64,000 bases of DNA from Ypsolopha sequella (GCA_934047225.1 OW203988.1:7908229-7972228), one strand, 5' to 3'. Shown: positions 38,189 through 50,834, counted from the stretch's first letter. Translations and numbers: made by a program. The notes: generated by a model from the letters alone, not told the origin.

Positions 38189-38444
38189 CGGTGCTAAAGT
38201 TTGAGGCTGTGACATACGGACGGACGGACGAACATCGGAGTCTCACCATAAATAAATTTTGTACATTTTAGGTACTAAATGAGAAACTTTTGCTATAAAG
38301 TCCTTGTACCTATTCCTCAAATGAATTTGTTCTTTATAGTTTAACTAACAATACATATTTTTATTCATAATTTTTAAACATACCGTTTAAGAGAAATAAC
38401 TTTATCATTAGAGTCATTTTCGGATGACGCTGGGAAGAGGCCCC

Positions 38445-39098
38445 TTAAGGCGCTACGAAAAAAAAAAATTGACACTTTATGAACGTGCATATCTACTTCA
38501 ATAAATAATGTATTATTTTGAAAAAAAAAAATATTACTTTTGGATTCTTTTTCTAGGGATCTGTTAAAACAGAAACGCGATTGGAGAAATTCGGCTCGAT
38601 AGAAATATTTATTGAAATGAGGTCTTTTTCGGCACCAATTCTCCTAGTTTGACAATTTAGAATGACTGCAATTATATTTTATTAGATGGGTTTTAACGAT
38701 ATCTAGGACCAGCGGGCCTATTGTGTATCTCTAGTTGCCTTCTGGACTGGGTGTCTATCATCAAAAACATAGATATACTATCGAATTCCGATGTCCTAAG
38801 GATATTTTCGCACTTGAAGTGACGACACAGATTGTTAATAGTTCAATACCCACTAAAGGCAATTTTGAAATTTCAGTTTTTAGCTATGTTTTTGATGATA
38901 GGCACCTCGTGCAGTTGGCAACTAAAGATACAGAATAGGGGGGCTGGTTAAACTAAATTTTGATAGCAACTTTAGTACATTTTATATCAATAAAAAACCG
39001 ACTTTTTGCTACTTTTCCACAAATCCGTCCCTCTCGCACTGAGGGTTTTTTCGCATATGGAGTAACAGGGACGCTAAAACTTTTACATATCGCCTTAA
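38445..39098 (+). mobile_element. TTAA-flanked element family D, copy 1, with nested MITE
   Basis: TTAAGGCGCTACG at the left and TATCGCCTTAA at the right. Shares the CTCGATAGAAATA, GGTCT and TCCGTCCCTCTCGCACTG landmarks with the other D copies. Interrupted at 38724-38933. Confidence 0.7.
38724..38933. mobile_element. MITE nested in family D copy 1
   Basis: About 45-bp inverted ends: TGTATCTCTAGTTGCC...TCATCAAAAACATAG at the left, matching CTATGTTTTTGATGA...GGCAACTAAAGATACA at the right. Confidence 0.7.
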
Positions 39099-39767
39099 TA
39101 ACTTCCGTGTTTGTTGCAAGCGTTATATATACGAAATAATAAAATTAACCTCGTTTTTTGATGTCCGTAAGAAAGAAATGCATTCAATTAACGTCAAAAA
39201 TTACATAATCACTATTTTACCATACAATATAGTAACCGTATATGTTTTGGGGTCTACGTAAGCAATAACGGGAAAACTGCGCAGACATATTTCCATTCTT
39301 ATTGCAATTGTAGAACGGGTGAAAAGTGGACTTACATCACTTTCTCCCATAGTAGATACCTACCAACCATTGGAATACTTTAGAAGCAACATTGATGAGA
39401 CCACCTGTGTTTTTTTTTCGTAAATTAAAGAATAATGATTTTATTTTTGTGACCGAAGTTTTTTATTCGACAATCGAGTTTCATCTTCCGGTTACGTAAT
39501 CTTTCTGATTTTATTCTCAAGTTGAAACGAACATAACAACTTGATGTTTGTGTGTTTTGTTCTTTTTATTAAATTTTACCTAATATAGTTATCAGTTCGA
39601 TAATTTTTTACGATAGAAAAACCAATAAGTCGTAAACTGAACAAGTGGATCAGAAAATGTATTGTTATCTCCTCGGTAATTATAAATAAAAATTATGACC
39701 AATATAACCATTATAAATACATAAAACAATATACTATCTTACATTACAATTTAACTATATTAACCCG
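39099..39767. other. No gene seen
   Basis: AT-rich intergenic or intronic sequence without recognised repeats. Confidence 0.35.
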
Positions 39768-39769
39768 CT

Positions 39770-40199
39770 AACTGGCGATATGCAAAAAAATACGGGTGTT
39801 TCTTTGTTTGTGTATTTCATGAAATACACGGACACGGAAAATTATAATCAGTTTCTGGTGTATGCATTTTGTCTATATAATCTAGGGTTTTGAAATTGGA
39901 AAACATGTTTGTATAAATTTTCCTCGATAGAAATAATTGTTGAAATGAGGTCTCCAAACACACTTTTTCACCTCGTTTGACGAATAGGAACCATATACAA
40001 AACTCAAACATATTTTATTAGGTGTGTTTTAACAATATCTAGAGATTTGATATTTTAAATTTTGCTAGCTATTTTAGTTTTTTTACTAAAAATATAAAAC
40101 CAACTTTTTTCCCTTTTGCCCTGGATCCGCCCCTCTCGCACTGCGCGAATTTTCGCTTGGAGTGACAGTGTCAAAAATAAAATTCGCATAGCCTCTTAA
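39770..40199 (+). mobile_element. TTAA-type element family D, copy 2
   Basis: GGCGATATGCAAAAAAATAC at the left (TTAA mutated), GCATAGCCTCTTAA at the right. Close to the reversed copy 3. Confidence 0.75.
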
Positions 40200-40396
40200 A
40201 TGCTCAAATATTATGTTTTATAACACTTATATAACACTTACAGTGTTATTATATTAAAGATCATGTTTTGCGTATTCAACGCACGTAATGTAATTGTAAA
40301 CTACTCCACACATTAGACTCATAGAAATTAAAAACTTTTCATAAACTGAAAAGACATTTAAATGAGGCTGGATTCTTTGAGGCTGTCCCCCTCCAG

Positions 40397-40870
40397 TTAA
40401 GGCGATTACCGTCGCCAAATTAGCAGCTCGATGTTTGTCTGTATGAATATCGACGGAAACGACATTGAAATAACGTTCAAATCAGTGCACAATGCGTGGT
40501 GGCTGTTACGACGCTCGCTGCGCCCTTGAAAGGGCAAAATAGGAGAAAATAATACTTTTCACATGGGCGTCATTGTTAGATTGAATAATTCTATGTTATA
40601 TTTATAGCTATCAAGTTTATCTATTTATCAAAGCATAAATGAATTAAATCACCTAAGCCGCTTAGGAGCAGTAGGAAATTCAAGCCAAAAAACACCATTC
40701 AGTTGAAACAATTTTTCACATAGAAGTTTTGGTGGTACGAAAAAGAAAAATGTTGCATATGTTGTCCTAGAGTTGATAATCCATAATTCATTTTTTCAAT
40801 ATTTTTGGTTTGGCCATAAAAGAGGAGTAGGCTTTAGAAAGTACCCATTTGGCGATATTAAGGGCCTTAA
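40397..40870 (+). mobile_element. TTAA-flanked element family C, copy 2
   Basis: Same sequence as copy 1 with scattered single-base differences; TTAA at 40397-40400 and 40867-40870. Confidence 0.88.
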
Positions 40871-41229
40871 GGCAAAGTTGTACAGATCAAAAGTCCAACA
40901 ATAATAATAGTCATACAAAAAACAAAATACTCTACAGATTGTGTTGTGAATTTCACGGTTGTCTACAAAAGCGGTTGTGATGACATACGAAGATCATCAC
41001 CACACATAGCTGTTACGTCATAACACTCATAAGGGAGTGAGTCGAGAACCAGTATATGTATGTATACCTAACCTACTGTCGCCGGAGTCGGTCAGTCGGC
41101 TAGAAAGTGGTCAGAGGCGTTGTGTAATGTGAAACATCGGCGCACGCGCAACCGCAGACGATTGTCGCATACAAACATCGGAACATGGAAGGAAATCTGC
41201 CAGGTTGCAAGCGGTTTACTTCCGATTTG
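40871..41229. other. No gene seen
   Basis: Slightly GC-richer near 41070-41170; no reading frame recognised. Confidence 0.35.
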
Positions 41230-41590
41230 CATAGGGTGACTTTGGTTGATATGGCCAAATTCATACTGGAGACTCGGTAAGTCGTCAGGACCAAGGTTTA
41301 ATTACCGTTTTTAACACGAAAAATATTATTTGTGCTCCTATACTTGTTCAAGAACAACCTAAAGTCAATTTGTATAGGAAACCTAAATTTTACTTTGTGA
41401 TTTTCACAGAAAATGGTCATTGAACCTTGTTACTGATTGATCACTTACAAAGTCTCCAGTATGAATTTGGCTATATCAACCAAATATATAAAATATATCA
41501 AAAAAAATGTTGTTAGTTCCTTTTAGTTATATCTGCAGTTTACTTCTGTTATTTTTCCCTAAATAAATAAATAAAGTCACCCTTATATAA
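41230..41590. mobile_element. Tc1/mariner-like MITE, family I, copy 2
   Basis: ATAGGGTGACTTTGGTTGAT and right end AATAAAGTCACCCTTATA, with inner pairs CCAAATTCATACTGGAGACT / AGTCTCCAGTATGAATTTGG. Confidence 0.75.
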
Positions 41591-42051
41591 AAATCGCAGA
41601 CAAATAAAAAAAACAGTCTTTAGATAATTATGTAATAATCGTGACGTAGACTTTATGTTTACCCTAGTAAAGCATGTTTTGTTGAGCTTCTATCTTTCCA
41701 TATAATTATAATATAATATACCTATTATGTTACAGGCCAAACGCAAGTACAGGAAAAACTAGTTTTAAATAGGTAGGCCAAACTAGTTTATCCTAACATG
41801 CTACGGGTCAAGCCCGATTGTAGGACAAACTAGTTTTGCCTGCAAGGAAATTAGAGCCTGGTCTCGATCCCCCATTTCCAATTGACCTCAAATAGTTTGG
41901 GTCATTGAACAACCAATTTTGGGTTTAAAAAGTCAAAGACCCCTACTTCTAAGATTTAAAGGCCCTGCATGGAGACGCGTGTATTTTTGCTCTATTTAAT
42001 CAACTTCCAAGACGGAGATAGTCAGTTTTTCATGAACTATGTATTTAGGTC
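41591..42051. other. No gene seen
   Basis: Contains an imperfect tandem of about 45 bp around ACTAGTTTTA / ACTAGTTT motifs (41750-41845). The 93-codon ORF at 41969-42250 runs into family M and E sequence and is not a credible gene. Confidence 0.4.
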
Positions 42052-42870
42052 TGAAATTGCAGATTCATTCTTACAGATTCATGAGTTCATAATTCCTGTA
42101 ATTCAACAGCTATTTCAATTATTTGATTTTTGTTTGGAAGATGATTTCAAGGTTTTACATCTGCGTATTATATTTTTCAATGCAAGTGCTCGTAAAGGCC
42201 CACTTTTTTATGCATCAAAACCGAACAGAAAGTCGATTATTTTGCCCTAGGGCTTTATTATTATTTTTTTATTTATTTATTTACAATGGTTGGCTAACCT
42301 ACAGCCTTTCCTGTGTACCATAAATGTTATACTTTTTTCCCCACTTTTTAACGGCTCTGGATACAGTCCTTTTGAGCCAATCATAATTTAAAGTTCACAA
42401 GATTATATTTGTTTTATTTCTTCACACTATGCATTGAAAAACGTAATATGATACACGGGCGTAACAGCAATAAATTACTCGGTTACGTTTAAATCACTCG
42501 CTAGGCTCGGTTTTAAATCTTCCTCGTAATTTATTCCTGTTCGTCCTAGTAGCATAAACTACTATTATTTTTATTTTCAGTTCGATTATAAATTTTTATA
42601 ATTTTGCATTTGCAATCTTCAAAAACAGTTTGTCCTAAATGCCATCCATTGCCACGATAACATTCGTAATAATTTTTTACAGCTGACACTTATCAAAAAC
42701 TATATTAATGTTGCTGTTAGCTTAATGTTGTCTCATTCATACACATTAGAAATTACATGATTTGAATTTGTCATTCGTAAAAAATATGCAAAAATGTCAC
42801 TACTAAAAATTGAGTTTCCTTCAAATTATCTATAGGGAACGGCAATTTTATATGTGAAGACTAATATTAT
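42052..42870 (+). mobile_element. Dispersed repeat family M, copy 2, interrupted by family E
   Basis: Matches 19348-19720 on both sides of 42171-42567 (CAAGGTTTTACATCTGCG before, ATTTTTATTTTCAG and GTTTGTCCTAAATGCCATCC after). Confidence 0.7.
42171..42567 (+). mobile_element. Family E element, copy 1
   Basis: From TTTTTCAATGCAAGTGCTCG to AGTAGCATAAACTACTAT. Internal TGCATTGAAAAA at 42430-42441 complements the start. Two further copies form the fold-back at 56129-56901. Confidence 0.75.
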
Positions 42871-42931
42871 ATAATTATCCGATCATTATATTTATATAAA
42901 TTAACAGAATTTTCAGAATTTTTACATAGAT

Positions 42932-43086
42932 AATAAAGCCGATTCAGGAGGCTTTAATTTTAGTTTTAGTGCTGTCAAAACTAAATTTTCTTCGATGCAA
43001 AATAATCCTTAAGAGTTAGGATTAGAAGCTACATTTATTTGGAAAATTTTAAGCTTTGACAGCACTAAAACTGAATTGGCTTTATT
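42932..43086. mobile_element. MITE family U, copy 1
   Basis: AATAAAGCCGATTCAG at the left and CTGAATTGGCTTTATT at the right; paired inner TTTTAGTGCTGTCAAAACTA. A related copy is near 60018-60170. Directly abuts the family B copy. Confidence 0.75.
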
Positions 43087-43372
43087 ATACAACGTGTAGC
43101 AGAAAGGTGTAACCATATTTGAAGAGCTTGTTCAGTTAATGGTATAGAACAACTTTTACTATGGAACAAACCCTTTATACGTAGTATATTATTCTGTGCC
43201 TGCATCTCGAAAAAAAAAATTACTTTTTCATAGAAAAATGCAATGCCGCTCGGCTGAAATGTATGGAAGGGCGGGTTTTTTTTTTTGAGATTTCAGGTTT
43301 GGCTCCATAGTAAAAGTTGTTCTATACTATACCAATTGACACCTTTACACCTTTCTGTTACACCTTGTATAT
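43087..43372. mobile_element. Inverted-repeat element family B, copy 3
   Basis: TACAACGTGTAGCAGAAAGG to CCTTTCTGTTACACCTTGTA. Confidence 0.8.
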
Positions 43373-43602
43373 GTTCTGTGCTTCGTTAGCAAAGTGATGG
43401 CCATATGCAATTTTTTTTTTATTATTACATCCAGATTTTAAATTAAAGTAAGGAAGCGGTTGCCGACGAATTGACTAGCGGTCCCCAAGGTTACGCAAGT
43501 CTTTAATTGAAAGTAATGTCAAGATCACAAGATCGCACACCGGTGTCATTTCCTCGAGGATCCTTTCAATTTGCGAAGTATTTTTTTTCGTCTTGTTTCT
43601 AT

Positions 43603-44750
43603 TTAAGAGGATGGCATACCCCAGCAACTTTTTTTATTACCCGTCCAGCACAATAAGTCTAATGGCAAAGACTTTATTTGCTTTTCATAGAGGCGATTAT
43701 ATGTTGGCTCTTTGGCCTCTTTTTCTTGGACGCGTAATACTAGTGATTACGCAGCGAAACAACAAGTTGGTGTGTTTTTAGCTAATACTGAAATATTTTG
43801 TAGGGAATAAAATATTGAATTTAGGTGATACCTTCATATTTCTATTACCTATTTTATGAAAAAAAAAAACTAGTTGATCTCTTAACCGCGTTCATGAAGC
43901 GAACTTTTGAAAACCAAATAAAACGAGGGTGCAAAACATTTTTTTTTGACAAAAGTATAAATCTTAGTACATTGTTTATACGTAAGATCCCTAGAGAAAA
44001 GATTAATAAACCAAATATATTTTTTTCAATACAAGGAGAGTCCGAATTTCTTCAAACGAATCCTAGATAGACTGGAGTTGGTCATGCTCTAGGCTCAGGT
44101 TCAGTCTTAATGTCTGTCTTCCTAAGAAGTTTTCCGATGACTTGGTTAATCCTGTAGTAAATTGTGTTTTGACTACAAAACAACGTTTAAGGGGCTGCAC
44201 AATGATAAAATTCAGTCCTGCTCTAACGCTTAAGGGGCTGCACAATGATAAAATTCAGTCCTGCTCTAACGCTTTTGTTTTTTAACTGTCTATCCTGCTC
44301 TAATCAGATGCCACGCACGCAAAACTTCAGTTATTTTTAAATCACGGTTACATTAGGACATTAACTATAATTTCTTTATGTAATAAAGATGTATTTTTTA
44401 AGTAAGTATCAGCATGTGTTGGTTTCGTTTCAATCGGTTTTGAAATACGGAAACTGAATCGCTTTTTTCGTGAAATTTATGCTTTTTTAAAAGTATTTTA
44501 ATTAAAAGAAGATAGACAGTATGTTTATTTATAAAGTGTAATTAATAATTGTCGTGAGTTAAACACGCCATAATTTTTTCAAATTTTCGCCACATACATT
44601 GACGGAACTGAATCCAGTGCAAAACTGATGTTTAGCATCGTGGAGCCCCTTAATAATCAACATCAACAAATGATTAAGGTCGCAAACGTTAAAACATTAC
44701 AACCCGTAAAAATGCGTACCTAATTTCGGAGATAAAAAGAAAATTATTAT
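43603..44750. mobile_element. Dispersed repeat family H, copy 2 (segment order b-a-c)
   Basis: Segment b from 43603, a at 44187-44360 with an extra tandem copy of its first 42 bp, and c from 44361. Compare 30725-31720. Confidence 0.65.
44187..44272. repeat. 42-bp tandem duplication
   Basis: TTAAGGGGCTGCACAATGAT...CCTGCTCTAACGC is present twice without a difference; single-copy in the related repeat at 30730. Confidence 0.9.
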
Positions 44751-45959
44751 TTGACTACAAGTTGATTTTATTGTCCGATTAGACAGTTTCAAGATGATGG
44801 TTGTCAAATTACATACTATGCGAAGCTATGTATGGGTTTTTTTGAGTTTATTTACTAGAATGTCATGCATTGGCATTTTGTATACATTGTTTTTACGGGC
44901 ATTGGAAATATTTCTTACAATTTCGTTACAAACACGGGGATGACGTGACACAAATTTTAACGTAGTATTACCTAGTTAGTAAACATACGCGGCGCACACA
45001 TAGATTCACCCGTCTTCATACAGCCAAAATAACACCGTATTTCTATGAAGCTTAGATGTAAAATACCAAACACGTCATGGCATTGTGCCAATGTGTGTAA
45101 AAAGCCATGACCAGCAGCCGTACTATGACACAATTAGGTCCGTGTTGAAAATGTTTGAAAAAATATACATTGCGGCGTTAATATTCTAAATCAATGCGTG
45201 ACACTCTTTATAACCTGCAATGGACAAAATATTGTCTAATTTCAACGCTACTCGCTACAACGCTATATAGTTCATGGTAAGGTTGAAATTTTATTTACCG
45301 CGAGGTTTATTATGTAAATATCACAGTAAATACATGTTTAAATTACTTACGAGTGAAATGAAATTCCATTTGCGTTATATATCTTATTTGCGTTATTTGA
45401 AGAGTTAGAACAATTTGCCACGCTACAATACACCATTTTTACAATATGTTTGTTCTAACGCGTTTGGTTGAGAAATGAGCAGCCCGCGGGTTATGTCTTG
45501 ACGTATTGATCAAATCGGTGCGTCGCAGTCACGGCTTTCATGGCATTTCTATTCATTATTAATAGTTCTGTGGTTACAAAACTAAAGAATCAATCCTGGC
45601 ATTTAAAATGTTTCTTGGGAGGAAAATTACGGTCACTATCACTGACCCACTATTATGCCACCATTACGATTGTAACGAGTAGTAAAAATGGGTAATCGAA
45701 GCTCTTCCCGACAGTACAACAACCAGAAGTGTTCTGTTGAATTATCTATGTTTTGAGGTCCGATTATATCACAAAACATCAAACAGTGAGAAAGATGATC
45801 TACGCAAAGATTTTGGTTATATCGACACTATACACTGAGCGTGATGTTTCAAGGTGTGGCGGGAGTGGGAGCTACCCGATTGCGGCATCATGTTTCACTT
45901 AGGCTAATTGTTCATCGATCGCTTGGCTTTTTATATCCAGTGCAACTGGACTCACATAC
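44751..45959. other. No gene seen
   Basis: Non-repeated, AT-rich. No exon-like block on either strand. Confidence 0.4.
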
Positions 45960-46521
45960 AGTAGAGCCACTGAGTGATGGCGCCTATGACGTTTAAATGC
46001 CTACAAAGTATCGTAATCATTTATAAGCAAGTTTGGATTAAAAAATGTAATACTTCATTGTTGATAGTGATGTACTACTTGTTTCGGTTATTATTTTTCG
46101 ATTTGAATGTTGCTTTATTGTGCAATAGAATTCGTATGGAAGCAAAGAATTTTTTTTAAAAAAGTTTCTCATTTTTTATAGGTCGTTTTTGAGGTCGCCA
46201 AGTTACGCAATAATATTTAATTAAAAACAAAACAATAATATTTAATTAAAAACTAAACGAAAATAAATTATAGTAAAATACTTTTTTCGATTTAGATATT
46301 TAAACATCTCTTGGGGGCCCCGGGGCACTACACCGCATAGCCCTCCGATAGCTACGCCACTGGTTTTGGCACATTTTCCTTTTGTATCAATATGTTGAAT
46401 GTTGAATGACGTGTCTAATGTTGAGTAAACTCATACTTCATTTTTATTTTTAACCGAAATTTGAAATGTACCTCATCACTAAATGCAGCTGTCATAAGTG
46501 CCATCACTCAGTGGCCCTACT
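45960..46521. mobile_element. Inverted-repeat element (family V)
   Basis: AGTAGAGCCACTGAGTGATG and, complemented at the right, AGTAGGGCCACTGAGTGATG; 27-bp arms with two or three mismatches. Inside, 46313-46362 is a reversed end of another element, CAGTGGCGTAGCTATCGGAG. Confidence 0.8.
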
Positions 46522-47029
46522 TTAATCACATAATTAACTGATCACAGGCCACTTAGCCAACTGAGCCAGCCGAGAATGTGGAGAGCTGCTCTCGTCTCGC
46601 CAATTCTCGGCGAGTCCTCTCACCGAGAATGTGAAGCGCGTTTTAGGATTTACATTAAAATTATTGTAAGCGAAACAAAAACTTCAAGCAAATTATTTCA
46701 CAAACCACAAGCGAAACAAATTACAGATGGAGGTTTGTTGAACGGGCTGATATTCATGACACGAGTTAGGCATGGATCTCGTTTTATTCGCCATGAAAAT
46801 GCAAACAGAAGTATTGTAAGTATAATTTACATAATGGTGACATTGTCTGCCCATGGTATAATACAAAATGATAACATGGTAAGAAACTCAAAATATATTG
46901 GTTTTACGGTAAAAGTAAACCATTCCGGACACCAGCAATTTAAAACCTAAATTTTGAAGTCAGTTACAATGGAAGCAATGATATAAGTAATTTAGCTTCT
47001 ACCTACACTTAGGTAGCGTGGGAAGGAAG
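46522..47029. other. Unrecognised region with a 124-codon ORF
   Basis: The + strand ORF 46576-46950 is the longest here but shows no motif, no splice context and no similarity I recognise; ATs and repeats make chance likely. CCGAGAATGTGGAGAG / CCGAGAATGTGAAG occurs twice near 46570 and 46624. Confidence 0.25.
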
Positions 47030-47096
47030 TACAGATATTCTATCTCACGAAGTCTGTTTGGCTATGGTTGTAGTAATACGTGCACAACGCACTTTT

Positions 47097-47250
47097 TAGG
47101 GTTCCGTACCCAAAGGGTAACCAACGGGACCCTATTACTAAGACTCCGCTGTACGTCTGTCTGTCCGTCTGTCACCAAGCTGTATCTCATGAACCGTGAT
47201 AGTTAGACAGTTAAAATTTTCACAGATGATGTATTTCTGTTGCCGCTATA
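47097..47250 (+). mobile_element. Repeat family A, copy 3 (5' half only)
   Basis: Head GGGTTCCGTACCCAAAGGG down to GTTGCCGCTATAACAA. Inserted in a fragment (47026-47093) related to the palindrome at 50835-50986 and joined on its right to family F. Confidence 0.75.
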
Positions 47251-47264
47251 ACAAAAATTTATTT

Positions 47265-47497
47265 TTTTCCTTCCGACTGATTTGACAGATGGATGAGAGA
47301 TGAGTAGATAGACAGAGACAGACCACTTTTTTATAAGCAATCACACATCACTATCAGTATAATGTCTAAAATTCTCAAGTGACGTCATATTAAATTTATA
47401 ATATATTATCATAGTAAATTTATATACCAAAATAATGAAAACTATAACGTATAAAACCTGAAAAAAAAACCTTCTAGAAATTAAAATATGGGAATTT
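47265..47497. mobile_element. Dispersed repeat family F, copy 3 (partial)
   Basis: Starts inside the family at CCGACTGATTTGACAGATGG and ends AATATGGGAATT. Confidence 0.7.
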
Positions 47498-48535
47498 GCT
47501 TTTCCACACTCGTGATACCGGCCGTAAATTCTTAAAATAATCTAATATTACGCTTATGGAAAATCGAATTATTTTGAAGATAACTATTTTGTTACAAATC
47601 CGGAACAGTATGAAAACCTGACGCACGAGTCTTTTTAAGTTTTGTCCGTCTTTTATTTTATCACTTTTTTAATGGTTTCTTACGGTAATAATATATAGAT
47701 TGTGGTAAAGCAAATATAACCGCATTGGAAAAACAATTCTTGGAGAACTGATTTGAATGAATGATGACCCATTTAGAATGACGTCATCATGACGTTAGCA
47801 AAATATGTTTTCACATTGTTTATAAAGTTAATGACAATTTAATTTGCAGAAACATGAACATTAGATCAATATTTATGTTATGAATTAACTACACAAGACG
47901 TATTAGAATCGAAAATATCGGAATTTCATTAAACTTGAAATGAAAAATAATCAATTAAGTAAGTAATTAGTAGAAATACAGAATTATTTGTGTAATTATT
48001 GTTTCTCTTCAAATTTTGTACACATATGTAAGTTTTCTTATTGTTATGGCGGCTATAGCTATATATTTTCGGATTTAATACAATCGAAACGGGATACTGC
48101 AATCCTATTGGATCTTTCAATCTTACGTATAGCGCCACAAACTTATCTTTCCCGAAAACGAAGACTCTAAATTAATGAATATAGAAGCCATTTTGGTTTG
48201 GCCTACGGAAACATATAATTTTGGAGTGGCGAATTGTATCTGCTGGTTCAGTCAGATGTGTTGACAGAAATCGATCGCCTGTTGGCTGTATTGGTCTATC
48301 TATGATATATTGTCACCAGGTAACGGGGAATGTTATCAAATTATCACCCACTAGCCTTTCACCCGCATTTCCTCCCGCGTCTATGTAATCTCTACCCCGT
48401 TTTCGGCTTGGGTTATTTTATATTAACACCCCTTATAGCCTATATGCAGGGTCACTAAGGTGATAAGCGGAACAGACACGGCAAACAACCCTAAGAACCG
48501 ACTCCATTTAAAATTTTGAAAAAATATTCAAAATA
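47498..48535. other. No gene seen
   Basis: AT-rich sequence without recognised repeats or coding potential. Confidence 0.4.
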
Positions 48536-48539
48536 CTGA

Positions 48540-49345
48540 CACGACTTTTTTACTACTTTATAATTAGTAATAGATATGTGAAAAGAGATTTAGGGAGCAG
48601 TCCAATCCAATACAACCAATCTTCCCACACCGACCCATCTTCATACATTTACTACTGTATAATTAGTAATAGATATGTGAAAAGACATTTAGGGAGCAGT
48701 CCAATCTTACCACACGGCTCGATCTTCATACTTTTACTACTGTATAATTAGTAAAGTAATGGATATGTGAAAAGAGATTTAGGGAGCAGTCCAATCTTAC
48801 CACACGGCTCGATCTTCATACTTTTACTACTGTATAATTAGTAAAGTAATGGATATGTGAAAAGAGATTTAGGGAGCAGTCCAATCTTACCACACGGCTC
48901 GATCTTCATACTTTTACTACTGTATAATTAGTAAAGTAATGGATATGTGAAAAGAGATTCAGGGAGCAGTCCAATCTTGCCACACGGCTCGATCTTCATA
49001 CTTTTACTACTGTATAATTAGTAAAGTAATGGATATGTGAAAAGAGATTTAGGGAGCAGTCCAATCTTACCACACGGCTCGATCTTCATACTTTTACTAC
49101 TGTATAATTAGTAAAGTAATGGATATGTGAAAAGAGATTCAGGGAGCAGTCCAATCTTGCCACACGGCTCGATCTTCATACTTTTACTACTGTATAATTA
49201 GTAAAGTAATGGATATGTGAAAAGAGATTCAGGGAGCAGTCCAATCTTGCCACACGGCTCGATCTTCATACTTTTACTACTTTATAATTAGTAATAGATA
49301 TGTGAAAAGAGATTTAGGGAGCAGTCCAATCTTACCACACCGATC
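48540..49345. repeat. 90-bp minisatellite, about 9 units
   Basis: Unit contains TTTTACTACTGTATAATTAG, GGATATGTGAAAAGAGATTT and GGGAGCAGTCCAATCTTACC. Exact 90-bp spacing at 48731, 48821, 48911, 49001, 49091 and 49181. The outer units are shorter and read AGTAATAGATATG. Two linked variants (ATTT with TTACC, ATTC with TTGCC) alternate among the central units. Confidence 0.95.
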
Positions 49346-49522
49346 GATCTTAATACTTATACCAACAAGCACGAACTCGTGATTAAACTATAAATCTCCC
49401 CGATAACAATAATACTGATATGAAATCGATAGATATCATGCAGATTAGTCGAACGAAACGTTTTCATTGGAATACGCGTGAGATCTTAAACATGGTCGTA
49501 AACAAAGATAACGTATGCTTGT

Positions 49523-49946
49523 TTAAGAGGCTATGCGAATTTTATTTTTGTCACTGTCACTCCAAGCGACAAATCGCTCAGTGCGAGAGAGGTGGATTCA
49601 GGACAAAAGGGAAAAAAGTTGGTTTTATATTTTTATTAAAAAAACTAAAATAGCTAGCAAAATTTCAACTATCAAATCTCTAGATATTATTGAAACACAC
49701 CTAATAAAATATGTTTGAGTTCTGTATATGATTCTTATTCGTCAAACGAGGAGAAAAAGTGTGTTTGAAGACCTCATTTCAACAATTATTTCTATCGAGG
49801 AAAATTTATCCAAACATGTTTTCCAATTTCAAAACCCTAGATTATATAGTCAAAATGCATATACCAGAAATTTATTATAATTTTCCGTGTATTTCATAAA
49901 ATACACAGAAAAGAAACACCCGTATTTTTTTTGCATATCGCCTTAA
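49523..49946 (-). mobile_element. TTAA-flanked element family D, copy 3 (reversed)
   Basis: TTAAGAGGCTATGCG at the left, GCATATCGCCTTAA at the right; the reverse of copy 2. Confidence 0.8.
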
Positions 49947-50565
49947 CGGCCACACTAGATTTTAGGATTTACTTGTTCTAGTTCTAGGCAAACAATTTGA
50001 GCAAAAACGACGTGTGGGGGAAGCGCAAGTCTCTATTTAGCGTACCGAAGGGCGAAATTCGTTCGCCAACTTTCCCCTACTACACCGATTTTTTACAAAA
50101 GATATTTACCGGTAGCTGTACATCAGATAGTCGTTCATAAACTCACACCGAGTTGGGTTTCCTACCCGGGTCGCAACACTAACCCGTTCAAAAATGAACT
50201 CGCGTCTCAACACCGACCGTTCAAAAATGACAGTGTCGCTACACTGGTGTCGAATTTTTCAACATCAACTCTGAGCAGGGTTCGCAAGGTTCGTATAGGC
50301 TCCAAACGTCACCTGACATTCACGTAAATTTTCGTAAATGACATGACGTTAATTTTCGTACCGAGGGGCTCTTCTCAACGTTATAGTTGATATATTTACG
50401 TTAAATTTCGTACAGAGGGGGTCCTCTCAACGTTATTATACTAAATATGATGCAAAAATGACAACTGACGTTTGGAGAGTCGCTACACGACGAAACCCGT
50501 TCAAAAACTCAGCGTTACAACCCCAGTGTTCCTACCCAGCCCAGGGTTATTTAATGAACGCACTT
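49947..50565. repeat. Repeat-rich stretch with CCGTTCAAAAA motifs
   Basis: CCGTTCAAAAATGA occurs near 50188 and 50219 and CCCGTTCAAAAACTCA near 50498; an imperfect tandem of about 60 bp with TCTCAACGTTAT lies at 50350-50440. Probably one or more degraded elements. Confidence 0.4.
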
Positions 50566-50827
50566 CAGTGGCGTGCACAGAACTTTTTGCTGGAAAAGCA
50601 AACAATTGGTCAAGAACAACAATAAAAAAAATATGAAAAAATTTAAATATCACTTTGAAAAAAAAAAGTTTGTATGGGAAATTTTCACTCTAGGGTAGAC
50701 ATTGTCTACCCTGGCCTCATACAATTTTTTTTTTTCAAATTGATATTTAAATTTTTTCATATTTTTTTTATTGCTGTTCTTGACCAATTGTTTGCTTTTC
50801 CAGCAAAAAGTTCTGTGCACGCCACTG
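50566..50827. mobile_element. 262-bp near-palindromic hAT-like MITE
   Basis: CAGTGGCGTGCACAGAACTT and its complement at the right; arms of about 100 bp meet at AGGGTAGACATTGTCTACCCT. Confidence 0.8.
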
Positions 50828-50834
50828 CTGTACA

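Noticed and set aside
41969..42250. 93-codon ORF
   Set aside because: Runs across the junction of two dispersed repeats (families M and E).
46576..46950. 124-codon + strand ORF
   Set aside because: No motif or similarity recognised; surrounded by transposons and without gene-like composition.
48540..49345. Tandem repeat as a coding repeat protein
   Set aside because: The 90-bp units contain stop codons in all frames checked by eye and no long ORF spans them.
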